From: Caldibacillus thermoamylovorans
GTDB lineage: Bacteria > Bacillota > Bacilli > Bacillales > Caldibacillaceae
Assembly (NCBI RefSeq): GCF_000751775.1
Contig: NZ_CCRF01000038.1
Location: 1-64,000 of the forward strand
Reading direction: 5' to 3'
Length of the DNA: 64,000 nucleotides
Shown here: positions 26,631 to 36,184 of the stretch, piece by piece
Numbering within the stretch: position 1 is the stretch's first letter
How the letters are laid out: each line of letters starts with the position of its first letter
The notes under the pieces: generated by a model
The model's input: only the letters and a program-made list of their open reading frames with translations
What the model was told of the DNA's origin: nothing
Database searches by the model: none
Position numbers and translations under genes: made by a program

Positions 26631-27683
26631 TTAAAGGATAATTTGATCCGAGCCTATCCGAGGGATAACATGTTTTACGACTTGTATGGCCTCATCAATA
26701 TTTTTTACATGTATTATTATTTTTTCCGAGTCAGGATATTGTGGCTCGATTTGTTTATAGCGTTTATCATAGTAATATTCCAAAAGTAACCGGACAGCTT
26801 GCTTATAATTTTCAGATTTAAGGTCTTGCTCAATTTGATTGGCAACCGGAGTGTGAATACGTGATTTTATTTTAAGAAAAGCGGCTAAACATTCCGATTG
26901 GTTATCCCATGGCCGATATTCTTCTAAAATTTCGTTGATTCGTTCTTCTATCGGTAATTCAATCATCAAAAAGTTACTTTTCCCTTTTAAATCCAATAAA
27001 AAATGCGGAAGGGTCACTTTGCCAACCCGACTACTCTCAGATTCAAACATAATAAATGGTGCATGTTGTAATTCCCTTAGTCGATGGACGAGCAAAGCAT
27101 CAAAGGTTTTCTGATTGTTGGGACGCTGACCGATATGGCCAAAAATTGATCCTTTATGATTCGCCATTCCTTCCAGATCAATCACTGGATAGCCTTCCTT
27201 TTGTAAAGTCTGTAAAATTTTCGTTTTCCCGGTTCCGGTTAAACCGCTAAGAACATAAGCAACAGGTGGTAATTGGATATTCTCCAGCTGTTCGATTACC
27301 CATTTTCGGTAAGCACGGATCCCTCCGTCCAATCTGTGGACATGAATATTCATTAAATCTAAAAGTGTTGCTGTTGTCCGACTCCGCATCCCGCCCCGCC
27401 AACAAAAGACCGTTTTTTCACCATTGATTGCCTTGAATTTCTTAATAAAATCAGGCAGTTTCGCCGAGATAATTTCCAAGCCGCGATCTCTTGCCGCTGT
27501 TTCACTGACTTGGTTGTAAATGGTACCGATTTCTGCCCGTTCTTCATTCGTAAAAAAAGGAATATTGATACTAGTCGGAATGGAGAAATTTTCAAACTCA
27601 ACGGGAGACCTGACGTCGATTAATGTCATCTGTTTATTTTCCATTAATGGGATTAATTCTGTGACCGTAATATTTGTAAACAT
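26631..27683 (-). CDS. mnmH: tRNA 2-selenouridine synthase MnmH (SelU)
   Basis: The 350-residue protein joins an N-terminal rhodanese domain (catalytic Cys94 in VFCWRGGMRSRT) to a P-loop domain (GLTGTGKT, 147-154). It geranylates and then selenates 2-thiouridine at the tRNA wobble position, using selenophosphate. The start is ATG 27683, 7 nt after GGAGGT. The selenophosphate synthetase gene selD lies directly upstream on the same strand and supplies its selenium donor. Confidence 0.93.
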   Translation of the reverse strand: MFTNITVTELIPLMENKQMTLIDVRSPVEFENFSIPTSINIPFFTNEERAEIGTIYNQVSETAARDRGLEIISAKLPDFIKKFKAINGEKTVFCWRGGMRSRTTATLLDLMNIHVHRLDGGIRAYRKWVIEQLENIQLPPVAYVLSGLTGTGKTKILQTLQKEGYPVIDLEGMANHKGSIFGHIGQRPNNQKTFDALLVHRLRELQHAPFIMFESESSRVGKVTLPHFLLDLKGKSNFLMIELPIEERINEILEEYRPWDNQSECLAAFLKIKSRIHTPVANQIEQDLKSENYKQAVRLLLEYYYDKRYKQIEPQYPDSEKIIIHVKNIDEAIQVVKHVIPRIGSDQIIL

Positions 27684-27868
27684 TCGCTTTACCTCCAAAA
27701 AGGACCCTTCTATCCACTACTGTTAGTGAGTTAAAAACTCAGCCCGTTTTATGTTTTGCTCTGCGGTTGTAACACTCTATACATTATTAGTGACATAAAA
27801 ATCTCCTCAATTTTTCCGATAACTGGAAAGGGGTTGTCCGTTATACGTTTGCATTGTAACTTTACAAT

Positions 27869-27895
27869 CAGTGGGGGATATTGATTCCTCCACTG
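27869..27895 (-). other. stem-loop between selD and mnmH
   Basis: CAGTGGGGGA (27869-27878) pairs with TCCTCCACTG (27886-27895) with one wobble pair. It lies just after the selD stop. No T-run follows on the minus strand, so partial termination or mRNA stabilisation is possible. Confidence 0.5.
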
Positions 27896-27909
27896 TTTGA
27901 AGTTGCATA

Positions 27910-28959
27910 TTATTCAACTATGACATGTCCAACAGGTTCTACACTCACTTCACCGATTGTGTTTGCTTCCAAACCGGCATTTTTAAGGTCCGTTAATAAT
28001 TGTTCTGCATCGTTTGCAGCTACACTCATCAATAAACCGCCGGAAGTAACGGCATCACATAATATATGGCGGTCGACTTGATCCATTGTATCGGGAAACG
28101 TAACCATATTTTGTACATGAGCGTAGTTATTTTTTGATCCTCCGGGAAGTACGCCTTGTTCCGCCAATTCACGGGCACCCTTAAGAATTGGAACTTGGTT
28201 TTTTCTAATTTTTAGACCAACTCTGCTTCCTTTAGCCATTTCAGTTGCATGACCCAACAGACCAAAACCTGTTACATCGGTACAAGCATGGACTTCATAC
28301 TTTTTCATCAATTCTGCAGCTGTTTTATTTAAAGTAGTCATAACTTTAGTAACCCGTGAAATTTGTTCATCATTGAGTAAATCTCGTTTAATCGCGGTCG
28401 TTAATATTCCAACGCCGATCGGTTTTGTTAAAATCAGTTTATCACCGGGAACAGCTCCTGCATTTGTTTTAACTTGATCCGGATGAATCAAACCGGTTAC
28501 AGCAAGACCGAATTTCGGTTCTTGGTCATCGATGGAGTGCCCACCAACCAACGTTACACCGGCTTCTTCCAGTTTTTCTTGGGCTCCTCGCAAAATTTCG
28601 GAGAGGATACTTTTGTCTAATTTACTAATTGGAAAGGCAACAATATTTAAAGCTGTTAAAGGTTTACCACCCATTGCATAAATATCACTAATTGCATTGG
28701 CAGCGGCGACTTGACCAAATGAATAAGGGTCATTAACGATCGGGGTAAAGAAATCCACCGTTTGCACAAGAGCGAGGTCATCGCTAATTTTATATACACC
28801 AGCATCATCACTTGTATCGAGACCGACAAGTAAATTGGGATCTTTTTTCGAAGGTGGCAATAATCGCAACACTTCTTCTAAATCACTTGGCCCAATCTTA
28901 CAACCGCAACCGCCTTTTGTCGTTAACGAAGTAAGTTTTATCGCATTCATTTCTTTCAT
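27910..28959 (-). CDS. selD: selenide, water dikinase (selenophosphate synthetase)
   Basis: A 349-residue ATP-dependent enzyme making selenophosphate from selenide. The catalytic Cys18 and Lys21 are in KGGCGCKIGP, and the AIRS-type motifs VDFFTPIVNDP, AMGGKPLTALNI and GGHSIDDQEPKFGLAVTG follow. The usual catalytic position is Cys, not selenocysteine. The start is ATG 28959 (GGAAGG upstream) rather than TTG 28977. With mnmH next in the operon and no selA/selB here, its local role is tRNA selenouridine formation. Confidence 0.95.
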   Translation of the reverse strand: MKEMNAIKLTSLTTKGGCGCKIGPSDLEEVLRLLPPSKKDPNLLVGLDTSDDAGVYKISDDLALVQTVDFFTPIVNDPYSFGQVAAANAISDIYAMGGKPLTALNIVAFPISKLDKSILSEILRGAQEKLEEAGVTLVGGHSIDDQEPKFGLAVTGLIHPDQVKTNAGAVPGDKLILTKPIGVGILTTAIKRDLLNDEQISRVTKVMTTLNKTAAELMKKYEVHACTDVTGFGLLGHATEMAKGSRVGLKIRKNQVPILKGARELAEQGVLPGGSKNNYAHVQNMVTFPDTMDQVDRHILCDAVTSGGLLMSVAANDAEQLLTDLKNAGLEANTIGEVSVEPVGHVIVE

Positions 28960-29232
28960 AACAATCCGACCTTCCAATAAATAATGAAATAAACACGCTT
29001 CTATTATACATCAATGTATCCGGATGATAAAAAGACTAATCAAAAGGAGGGGAATTATTTTATATCGATTAGGACAAGTTTGAGATAAAATGCTGATATT
29101 TATTTTTTTGAAATGAAGTGATGGGGACTAAAGATGCGTGAAATGGGACGGACGATTTCGCTGCATTGTTTTTGTATAATAATGAACCATTTGCAAACTC
29201 TATAAGTAGTTTCAAAAGGAAGGGGGAAAACG

Positions 29233-29415
29233 ATGGATCAAACTAGAATAAAGCAAATATTATCTTCTCCAAATGATGTAGAAGTTACATATAATGGAGT
29301 TTCTGTCTGGGTTGATGAATTGAATGAAGACGGAAGAACGGCCACCGTCCATCTGAGAGGTCCTTTGGAAGAACGGACAGTGGTGGAAATTCGTGAATTA
29401 AAAGAGGAATCGTAA
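29233..29415 (+). CDS. sspH: small acid-soluble spore protein, H type
   Basis: A 60-residue acidic protein with the SspH pattern: RIKQILSSPNDVEVTYNGVSVWVDEL, then HLRGPLEE and REL. GGAAGGGGG precedes the ATG. Minor SASPs of this type are made in the forespore, so a sporulation promoter is expected, but I could not place sigma-G boxes confidently. Confidence 0.9.
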   Translation: MDQTRIKQILSSPNDVEVTYNGVSVWVDELNEDGRTATVHLRGPLEERTVVEIRELKEES

Positions 29416-29577
29416 TATTTTCTTCATAATTTTTTTATTTTACATGGGAATGATTTTTGAGAAAAAGATTCTGAATGTTACTTTTGGAAAAAAAGTTGCC
29501 GACGGATCATTTTGTACTTTTGATTGTTATAAATTGAAGAAATGAAAATAATATATTTTTTAATGGAGGTTCATGAT

Positions 29578-30015
29578 ATGGCACGCAATTTAAATGAAAT
29601 TATGACATCAGATGTAGTAACGATTAAAGAATCACAAACGGTTCAAGAAGCCGCAGCATTAATGAGTGAGTATAATATTGGTTCACTGCCGGTCGTTAAT
29701 AACAACGGGGAGATTGTAGGGATCATTACAGATCGGGATATCACGCTTCGTACAACCGCACAGGGAGAACATCCACAAACACTTGTTTCAGAAGTGATGA
29801 CTGCACAACAAATTGTCAGTGGAACGCCAAATATGGATGTACATGAAGCAGCCGATTTGATGGCTAAGCATCAAATTCGCCGCTTACCTGTTGTAGAAAA
29901 CGGCCAAATCGTCGGAATGGTGGCCTTGGGTGATCTTGCCACAGAAAATATTTATGCAAATGAGGCCGGAGAAGCACTACAAAGTATTTCTACACCTTCT
30001 GCACCGCAACAGTAA
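29578..30015 (+). CDS. CBS-domain pair protein, YhcV-like
   Basis: A 145-residue protein made of two CBS domains (EIMTSDVVTIKESQTVQEAA and EVMTAQQIVSGTPNMDVHEA), each with the GI(I)TDRD or ALGDLA nucleotide-binding end. It aligns well with B. subtilis YhcV. Stand-alone CBS pairs bind adenine nucleotides as energy or stress sensors; the target is unknown. The start is ATG 29578, 8 nt after GGAGG. Confidence 0.85.
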   Translation: MARNLNEIMTSDVVTIKESQTVQEAAALMSEYNIGSLPVVNNNGEIVGIITDRDITLRTTAQGEHPQTLVSEVMTAQQIVSGTPNMDVHEAADLMAKHQIRRLPVVENGQIVGMVALGDLATENIYANEAGEALQSISTPSAPQQ

Positions 30016-30036
30016 AAAGAGAGTTAAGTCAAAGGG

Positions 30037-30070
30037 AAAAAGGGGCTAACTGAATAGCTCCTTTTCTTTT
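30037..30070 (+). terminator. terminator of the CBS-domain gene
   Basis: AAAAAGGGGCTA (30037-30048) pairs with TAGCTCCTTTT (30055-30065), and the T-rich tail continues to 30070. It is shared with the convergent permease gene. Confidence 0.75.
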
Positions 30071-30124
30071 GTGTTTGTTATCTGTAAAGACTACTATTTC
30101 GGTCCTGCGCTTTTGACTTCCCCT

Positions 30125-31540
30125 TTATGCGGCAGATTGCTTAGTTGGTACATTTTTTTGTTTACGGAGCAGTGGAAAGAAGAACATACCGCTTGCCAAT
30201 AAAATCATTCCAAAAAGAAATGTTTTTAAATCAGAGGTTCCGGCAAAAATGGCCCATGTTGAGTAAAGGGTGGCAAGACAGGCGATGATTCCATCCGACC
30301 ACCTGCCAAAATGATCCAAATATGTTTCCCCAGTCACAACTAATTTCAGTTGATATAAGGAGGAGATCAAATAAGGAACAAGAAAGGCAAGGGTAGCAAT
30401 ATAGATAACAAAATCAAAGGCGCTGGCCATCGAGTTTGAAATGGTTGAAAAAAGAAATACTTGGGTAAATGCGTTTGTCAGGATTAATGAAAAAACCGGC
30501 ATTCCTTTTTTATTCTCTTTTGCAAAGGCCGGAATAAAAATCCCTTGTTTTGCTGCTTGATAAGGAACTTCGGAGCTTAATAAAATCCATCCAATGGTCG
30601 AGCCGAGTAAGCTGATAATGCCCAGGCCGGATAGTAAATAAGCACCAATTGGACCTAAAACTATTTCCATCGCATCAACTAAAGGCTTTTCTGATTGCAC
30701 TAATTGATTTTGAGGAAGGATTCCCATTACTAATAAACTGATTCCGATATAAATAGCCAATGCCAACAAGAGACCGATTATTGTTGCCTTTTTAATATCT
30801 TGCTTTTTTTTCGCTCGTCCGGAAAATACGACGGCAGATTCAACCCCACAAAATGCCCATAACGTTGAAATTGCTGCGTGATAAACTTGGCCGCCTAAGC
30901 CAAGAGATAGACCTGTCTCCTCATATCTTGGGGCGTAAAGGGGCAATAAATTACTTTTTTCAAATGCAAATAAAGCAATAATGATAAACAGGAAGAACCC
31001 AATCACTTTTGCTGCGGTTGCAACAAAGTTCAGTTTTCCCGCACCATCCATTCCTTTTAAAATGATTATATGCAATCCCCATAAAAGGATTGAACAGACA
31101 AAAAATGTTAATAGATTTCCTGAATAAAGTGTGAATGGGCCAATTTCAACTATTACTAATTTACTATTCAATATTGGAAAGAATGTTGATAAATAGCTTG
31201 CAAAGGTTGTAATAATTGCTGCATTTCCGGCAAAATTTCCAATCCAATAACCCCATGAGGACATAAAACCGGATATAAGTGAGGTTTTTGAATTTTTCGG
31301 AAACAATTCCTTTGCGTAAATTTGCGGTCCTCCGTGTAACTCGGGCTTTCGTATCGCTAAATTTCCAACAACCAAAGCCAAGAACAAAACACCAAATCCG
31401 GTTACACCCCATCCGAGTAAAACACCTGCAGGGCTGGCGGCTTCCGAAAGTGTCCTTGGTAGCATAAAAATCCCCGAACCAACCATGTTTCCAACAACCA
31501 AAGCGGTTAAAATCCAGAAACTTATTTTATTTTCAGCCAT
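30125..31540 (-). CDS. APC-superfamily amino acid permease/antiporter, YvsH/ArcD-like
   Basis: A 471-residue protein with twelve predicted membrane helices and the APA-family start (FWILTALVVGNMVGSGIFMLPRTLSEAA) found in basic amino acid antiporters and in B. subtilis YvsH. Helix 6 carries ISTLWAFCGVESAVVFSGRAK, typical of this group. It probably moves lysine, arginine or ornithine. AAGGGAG precedes the ATG. A GAGTTT-GCG-AAACTC hairpin lies in its 5' region at 31615-31629. Confidence 0.82.
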   Translation of the reverse strand: MAENKISFWILTALVVGNMVGSGIFMLPRTLSEAASPAGVLLGWGVTGFGVLFLALVVGNLAIRKPELHGGPQIYAKELFPKNSKTSLISGFMSSWGYWIGNFAGNAAIITTFASYLSTFFPILNSKLVIVEIGPFTLYSGNLLTFFVCSILLWGLHIIILKGMDGAGKLNFVATAAKVIGFFLFIIIALFAFEKSNLLPLYAPRYEETGLSLGLGGQVYHAAISTLWAFCGVESAVVFSGRAKKKQDIKKATIIGLLLALAIYIGISLLVMGILPQNQLVQSEKPLVDAMEIVLGPIGAYLLSGLGIISLLGSTIGWILLSSEVPYQAAKQGIFIPAFAKENKKGMPVFSLILTNAFTQVFLFSTISNSMASAFDFVIYIATLAFLVPYLISSLYQLKLVVTGETYLDHFGRWSDGIIACLATLYSTWAIFAGTSDLKTFLFGMILLASGMFFFPLLRKQKNVPTKQSAA

Positions 31541-31842
31541 TAACGGCAGACTCCCTTCAAGTTAAAAACCTGTTTCTCTATGCAAAATCCCTAATAATCA
31601 TACAGAGTTTGCGAAACTCCGTCAATATAAAAATTTTTCCTGATTTAGAAGGATTTTTTTTACCTATGTCGAATTATTACTAAAAATGTCAGCTTAATGT
31701 CCCTCTCCAATAAAAGTGTGTAAGTTCATCCCCGTTTTTACAAGCACTGCTACAAATAAAATTTATTTAAAACTTCCATCATTCGTTTTTTAATACATGA
31801 AATTTTGTATAATAAAAATGAAAGGAACGAGTTAAGTTACGT
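31541..31842. other. divergent promoter region
   Basis: This 300-bp gap serves the permease (minus) and the Rpn-like gene (plus). TATAAT at 31808-31813 followed by AAAGGAACG is the likely promoter and weak ribosome site of the latter. The hairpin at 31615-31629 belongs to the permease leader. No riboswitch was recognised. Confidence 0.4.
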
Positions 31843-32718
31843 ATGGTTTATAAACTTCCGATTTTTTGGCTCAAACCAAAAAATGATTTTGTTTTTAAAT
31901 TCATTTTTGGTCGGGGCACGAAACAGTCAAATAAGTTACTATTGGCATTATTGAATGATGTTTTCAATGTACCAAAAGGACTGAGTTTAGGAACCGTAGA
32001 AATTACTAATCCATTAACGTTTCAAACAAACGTAACAGATCAGTATGCGATTTTGGATATTCGGGCAAAGGTCGCCGGTTTTGGCCATGTCAATCTTGAA
32101 ATGCAAAGAGTAAATCAAAGAAATATCGACAAAAGGTCATTGTACTACAGAGCAAAATTATTCGAGGAACAACTGGATAAAGGGAATGAATATCGTGACT
32201 TAAAAAAAGTGGTAACGATTAATTTTCTTGATTTTTCTCACTTTACGACGGATATGTATCATAGCTGTTACCGGTTAATGGAAAAGCGGACATTTGAGCC
32301 GTACCCGGATTTACTGCAACTCCATTTTATTGAAATGCCGAAGTTTGTCAGGCAAGACAAAGAAAATCTGATTCATCCGAATGACCGGATGGCAAAATGG
32401 ATACGCTTTTTAACAAATGAAGATGATGCGAGGTGGGAAGAGATGGCAAATCAAGACCCGATAATAGAAAATGCGGTAGATATGTTGCGCACAGTAAGTA
32501 TGGACAGGGAAGCGCGGATGTTGGCGGAAGCCCGTGAAAAGGCATTGAAGGACATAAATTCCATTCGTGGGGAAGGCATAGAAGAGGGCATAAAAAAAGG
32601 CAAACGGGAAGATGCGAAAATGATGTTGATGGAAGGTTTAGACCTTCATTTGATCATTAAGATTACAGGATTAACGGAATCTGAGGTTTTGGAATTAAAG
32701 GATGAGTTAAAAAGGTAA
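31843..32718 (+). CDS. Rpn-family PD-(D/E)XK recombination-promoting nuclease
   Basis: The 291-residue protein starts with the Rpn/PDDEXK_2 hallmark LKPKNDFVFKFIFG and carries the nuclease core ILDIRAK...HVNLEMQ (Asp, Glu, Gln), then a Tyr/Phe-rich middle and a Lys/Glu-rich tail with an IEEGIKKGKREDAK segment. Rpn proteins are DNA endonucleases that promote RecA-independent recombination and are often called transposases. It lies immediately upstream of the Wadjet genes, separated by a hairpin at 32772-32803, so it is probably a separate unit within the island. Confidence 0.8.
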   Translation: MVYKLPIFWLKPKNDFVFKFIFGRGTKQSNKLLLALLNDVFNVPKGLSLGTVEITNPLTFQTNVTDQYAILDIRAKVAGFGHVNLEMQRVNQRNIDKRSLYYRAKLFEEQLDKGNEYRDLKKVVTINFLDFSHFTTDMYHSCYRLMEKRTFEPYPDLLQLHFIEMPKFVRQDKENLIHPNDRMAKWIRFLTNEDDARWEEMANQDPIIENAVDMLRTVSMDREARMLAEAREKALKDINSIRGEGIEEGIKKGKREDAKMMLMEGLDLHLIIKITGLTESEVLELKDELKR

Positions 32719-32771
32719 TCCCAATGAGGTGAAACAGATGGCTGAATTAAGTCAGGAAGCCCGGATAAGGA

Positions 32772-32803
32772 GAGAACTCATAAATTCCTCTTTATGAGTT
32801 CTC
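32772..32803. terminator. perfect 13-bp hairpin between the Rpn gene and Wadjet
   Basis: GAGAACTCATAAA (32772-32784) pairs perfectly with TTTATGAGTTCTC (32791-32803) around a 6-nt loop. No immediate T-run follows (CTCATAAACTTTTT). A terminator is likely, which makes jetD the first gene of its own unit. Confidence 0.6.
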
Positions 32804-32935
32804 CTCATAAACTTTTTGGAATAGCATCCAAAACTTTCTATCTGAATATAGTCAGGTACGAATGACATTTCCGCAATCCCTTAGTAAAATAAAAGTACCT
32901 AAAGAAAAAGTTGTGAGTTTAAAGGAGTGCTAGGT

Positions 32936-33958
32936 TTGGAAGAATTAAAAAGAATCCTCTCTGTTTATCCGAAACGTATGATAGATTTAACCCGTTTAGA
33001 AGAATTGACAAAATCCTTCGTTCATACTTATGAGGAGTTTGCGGACGTCATTCTGCAATTGGAAAAGGACCAGATACTGGAAATGGTAAAATCCAAAGGA
33101 CGGACGGCACGGACTCCATCCCTCGCCTATCAGTACCGTATTCAAAAAAGTGTTTTGGCCTCAAGCCATCACCAAGAATTGCAAATATACCGGAATAAAT
33201 TGCATCCCGCCATACTACTTGATGAATACTTCCGGATTGATCCGGTCGTATGGAAACAAGACCTTCCCTTTATTGAAAAAATCGATCATTATTTAAAAGC
33301 GTTTGGTTTCCCCAATGAACCGGTTCCGGCACCTGAGCGTAGTTTTGAACTGGTACATGATGAAAAATGGATTGTCGAAAAGGGAGGAAAAGAAGTTTTA
33401 GAACGGATTGGTCTTTATGAACGGTTACAAATTATTCCGGTTTCAGAACCGTTAATGTTTGCGGTTAATCCGGGACAAATTCATAGAGAGAACCAATTCC
33501 ATCTTATTGTTGAAAATAAAACGACGTATCAAGGATTGTTGCCGGCCCTCGTGGATACCGAATTTTCAACCTTAATTTATGGTAGCGGCAAAGTAATTAT
33601 TAAAAGCATTGAACAATTTCCCGCTCAATATCCGGTCGAAGCCAATCATGAGTTTTTTTATTTTGGCGACCTTGACCGAGAAGGTGTGTCTATTTGGTAC
33701 TCGTTAACGAAGCGACAATCGGTAAAATTAGCATTGCCGTTTTACATTGCCTGTTTAGCCCAAGAACCGGTAAAAGGAAAAGGTTACCAATTAGAAAATC
33801 GAGAAGCATTACAAGCTTTTTTAACAAATTTTTCTAAACTCCATCAAGACAAAATTCAAAAATTATTACGACTGGGAACTTATTATCCGCAAGAAATACT
33901 AAAATCGAAACAATTGCAAGCGATTTGGAGGGAATCTGATTGGAAAGCCTTGATCTAA
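32936..33958 (+). CDS. jetD: Wadjet protein JetD (Toprim nuclease subunit)
   Basis: A 340-residue protein with an N-terminal winged-helix region and a C-terminal Toprim domain. The Toprim metal motif is FGDLDREGVSIW, with Asp245 and Asp247, and a conserved Glu lies upstream around SEPLMFAVN. In Wadjet systems JetD cuts the DNA extruded by the JetABC condensin, destroying small circular plasmids. I choose TTG 32936, 8 nt after AAAGGAG, over GTG 32927, which overlaps the ribosome site. It is first in the operon and overlaps jetA by 19 bp. Order D-A-B-C fits type II Wadjet as I recall it. Confidence 0.88.
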   Translation: MEELKRILSVYPKRMIDLTRLEELTKSFVHTYEEFADVILQLEKDQILEMVKSKGRTARTPSLAYQYRIQKSVLASSHHQELQIYRNKLHPAILLDEYFRIDPVVWKQDLPFIEKIDHYLKAFGFPNEPVPAPERSFELVHDEKWIVEKGGKEVLERIGLYERLQIIPVSEPLMFAVNPGQIHRENQFHLIVENKTTYQGLLPALVDTEFSTLIYGSGKVIIKSIEQFPAQYPVEANHEFFYFGDLDREGVSIWYSLTKRQSVKLALPFYIACLAQEPVKGKGYQLENREALQAFLTNFSKLHQDKIQKLLRLGTYYPQEILKSKQLQAIWRESDWKALI

Positions 33959-35460
33959 AAGAAATAACGACCGGTTACATGGAGCGGATGAGAAGGCTTG
34001 CCCTCTTTGACCCGTTATACGATTTGGAACGGAAACGGGAAGTTGACTTAGAAGGTAAAAACATTGATATGAAAGGCCTTGGTCTTTTAGCTTTACTATT
34101 TTTCTTTGAAAATAAACTGATTCGTGAATCAAAAACAGGTGTTAAGCAATTGGCGGCCTTTCTTAAAGAAATGACCCATCAAGTTTATATATTGCGTGAC
34201 GAGAAATATGAAGAGTATGCCCGGACCATCATTCAAACGTTCAGACCGACACATGGGAAAAAACGAAGCTATGAATATTTTGATTGGGAAAAAAAGGAAA
34301 CGGGTGTCATCGAATATTCAATACTAAAAGCAAACAATTTTGATGTGCAAACAAATGCACAGTATTATACATTGGATGACGACGGACTGGAACTGATTTT
34401 TGCCACAAAAGAGTTTTACAGCGAGTTTCAATTGTCAATCAATCAATTAATTTTACGAAAACAGCTGGAAAAGGGCGAGTTTAAAGGGGCCCTCAGACAA
34501 ATTAATGAAATGCGGATTGATGTGGAAACCCTTGAGGACCGCATGGAGAAATTAAAACATGAAATCCAGCGCAGCATAGTATCTGAGGAAACCTTTGAAC
34601 GTTACAAACAGCTTCTCGATGATATTTACGGCCGGCTCGAACGGGAAGACGAGGAATTTAAGGAGTTGCGTAATTTTGTCAAAGAAACAAGGGAACGGTT
34701 ATATGCCCAAGATGTCCATAAGAAAGAACGAAATGCGTACAATTATATTTTAAAAATTAACCGCGAACTGGAAGAAGTGCATTATGAGCATTCCCACTTA
34801 CTTGACCAGACTTTTCATTTAAAAAATACAACCTTAATGACAGCGCAGGAATCGCTTTATTATGCAGGCATGCAATCGTTCAATTTTGATCAGGATTTAG
34901 TGTCACGAGTCGTATCAGCACCACTGCCCATGGACGCAATGAAAGGGTTGCTTCATCCGTTTTTAAAAGTAGAGGAAAATCGGACATGGTCACCCCTTAC
35001 TGTTTTGGCGGAACAAAACCTGGTTGAGGAACGCGAGGAAAAAGTGGAATATCATTTCCTTGACGTAAACGATGACAATACCAATGATCCGTATCGTTTA
35101 TGGCTTACAAAAAAATACGGTGAATTAATGGAACTGTTTCTTCAATCCTATGAAAACAATGGTGTTCGAACATTATCCGGATTTTTTGCCTATTTGGAAA
35201 ATCAAGGGATGGAGGAGATCTATCAACAAAGATACTTTTACGACTTCTGGCTGATTTTGCACCAGCGTTCACCGGTTCATAACGGAAACGAGGATGAAAC
35301 AAGCGGCAAAACGGTGCTTGGTGAGGCACTGTCCAGCTTAAACGGACGGGTGTTAATAGTAACGGAAAGAAATATAATTATTCAAAAAGTCGACAGGTAT
35401 TCCATCCAGGATATGACATTTGAATTGGAGGGGACAGACGATGGACTATTCAGAGAGTAA
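33940..35460 (+). CDS. jetA: Wadjet protein JetA (kleisin-like, MukF analogue)
   Basis: A 506-residue, mostly helical protein with a winged-helix-like N-terminal third, a long charged coiled region (about 170-290) and a C-terminal helical/winged part. It matches the JetA (DUF5716-type) subunit of Wadjet, which bridges the JetC ATPase heads. The start is TTG 33940, 7 nt after GGAGGG. It overlaps jetD by 19 bp and jetB by 20 bp, which implies fixed stoichiometry by translational coupling. Confidence 0.82.
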   Translation: MESLDLKEITTGYMERMRRLALFDPLYDLERKREVDLEGKNIDMKGLGLLALLFFFENKLIRESKTGVKQLAAFLKEMTHQVYILRDEKYEEYARTIIQTFRPTHGKKRSYEYFDWEKKETGVIEYSILKANNFDVQTNAQYYTLDDDGLELIFATKEFYSEFQLSINQLILRKQLEKGEFKGALRQINEMRIDVETLEDRMEKLKHEIQRSIVSEETFERYKQLLDDIYGRLEREDEEFKELRNFVKETRERLYAQDVHKKERNAYNYILKINRELEEVHYEHSHLLDQTFHLKNTTLMTAQESLYYAGMQSFNFDQDLVSRVVSAPLPMDAMKGLLHPFLKVEENRTWSPLTVLAEQNLVEEREEKVEYHFLDVNDDNTNDPYRLWLTKKYGELMELFLQSYENNGVRTLSGFFAYLENQGMEEIYQQRYFYDFWLILHQRSPVHNGNEDETSGKTVLGEALSSLNGRVLIVTERNIIIQKVDRYSIQDMTFELEGTDDGLFRE

Positions 35461-36184
35461 AGTAATCCAAGCCTTTCAACTGTATACAAAATTGGCGCGA
35501 GACGGTGTACTTGGTGTTGATAGTGTCCAACTATACAATGCCGATGACGATATCCGCGCATTACTAGACCTATTTAGTTACGAAGTCGATTGTGTCATCA
35601 TTAAAACAAGTGAACAACTTTTCTTCGTACCAAAAACAAGGCTTTCTCCATTCCACGTATCCAATGATTGGATTAAGAAAAATTATTTACGGTCTGGCGC
35701 AACGAACGGAGACATTTATTTGCTCTATTTTTGTACATTAATCTTATTTGGCAGCTTTTATGACTCCTATCAAAGCCATGAGCCGACAAGACAATTTCTG
35801 TCATTGGAAGACTGGGTTCATTCTATCCAGGACCGCATCGACCAACTGAAGTCTCATGATATCGATGAGCTAAAAGAACTAGAAAAAGAGTTTTCTTATA
35901 ATTGGACGGTAATCATCGAGAAATGGGATGATATGGATGATATTAAGGAAACCGCCAAACGACAGTCCGGAAATACGATCAGTCGATTAAGCTTTATCGA
36001 CACGGTACGAAGATTTTTAAAAGACCAAGATTTAATCCAAGATATCGGTAATAATGAAGTGACTTTGACTGAAAAGGCGATGACCATTATTCAGCGGTTC
36101 TTTATGGAAGTCGAATTCAACAAAGGGATTTTTGAATTTATTTACGGTTTTGAAAAGGAGAATGAAGATGCCGGCTATCAGTAA
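35441..36184 (+). CDS. jetB: Wadjet protein JetB (KITE/MukE analogue)
   Basis: A 247-residue acidic protein between jetA and jetC, of the size expected for the winged-helix KITE subunit that binds the kleisin. The C-terminal third (TVRRFLKDQDLIQDIGNNEV, LTEKAMTIIQRFF) looks like a winged-helix domain. I choose ATG 35441 with GGAGGGG upstream. The assignment rests mainly on gene order and length; sequence recognition is weaker than for its neighbours. Confidence 0.78.
   Translation: MDYSESKVIQAFQLYTKLARDGVLGVDSVQLYNADDDIRALLDLFSYEVDCVIIKTSEQLFFVPKTRLSPFHVSNDWIKKNYLRSGATNGDIYLLYFCTLILFGSFYDSYQSHEPTRQFLSLEDWVHSIQDRIDQLKSHDIDELKELEKEFSYNWTVIIEKWDDMDDIKETAKRQSGNTISRLSFIDTVRRFLKDQDLIQDIGNNEVTLTEKAMTIIQRFFMEVEFNKGIFEFIYGFEKENEDAGYQ

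Noticed and set aside
31843-32718. Active transposon
   Set aside because: The Rpn-family protein is often labelled a transposase, but no terminal inverted repeats or target-site duplications were found around it.
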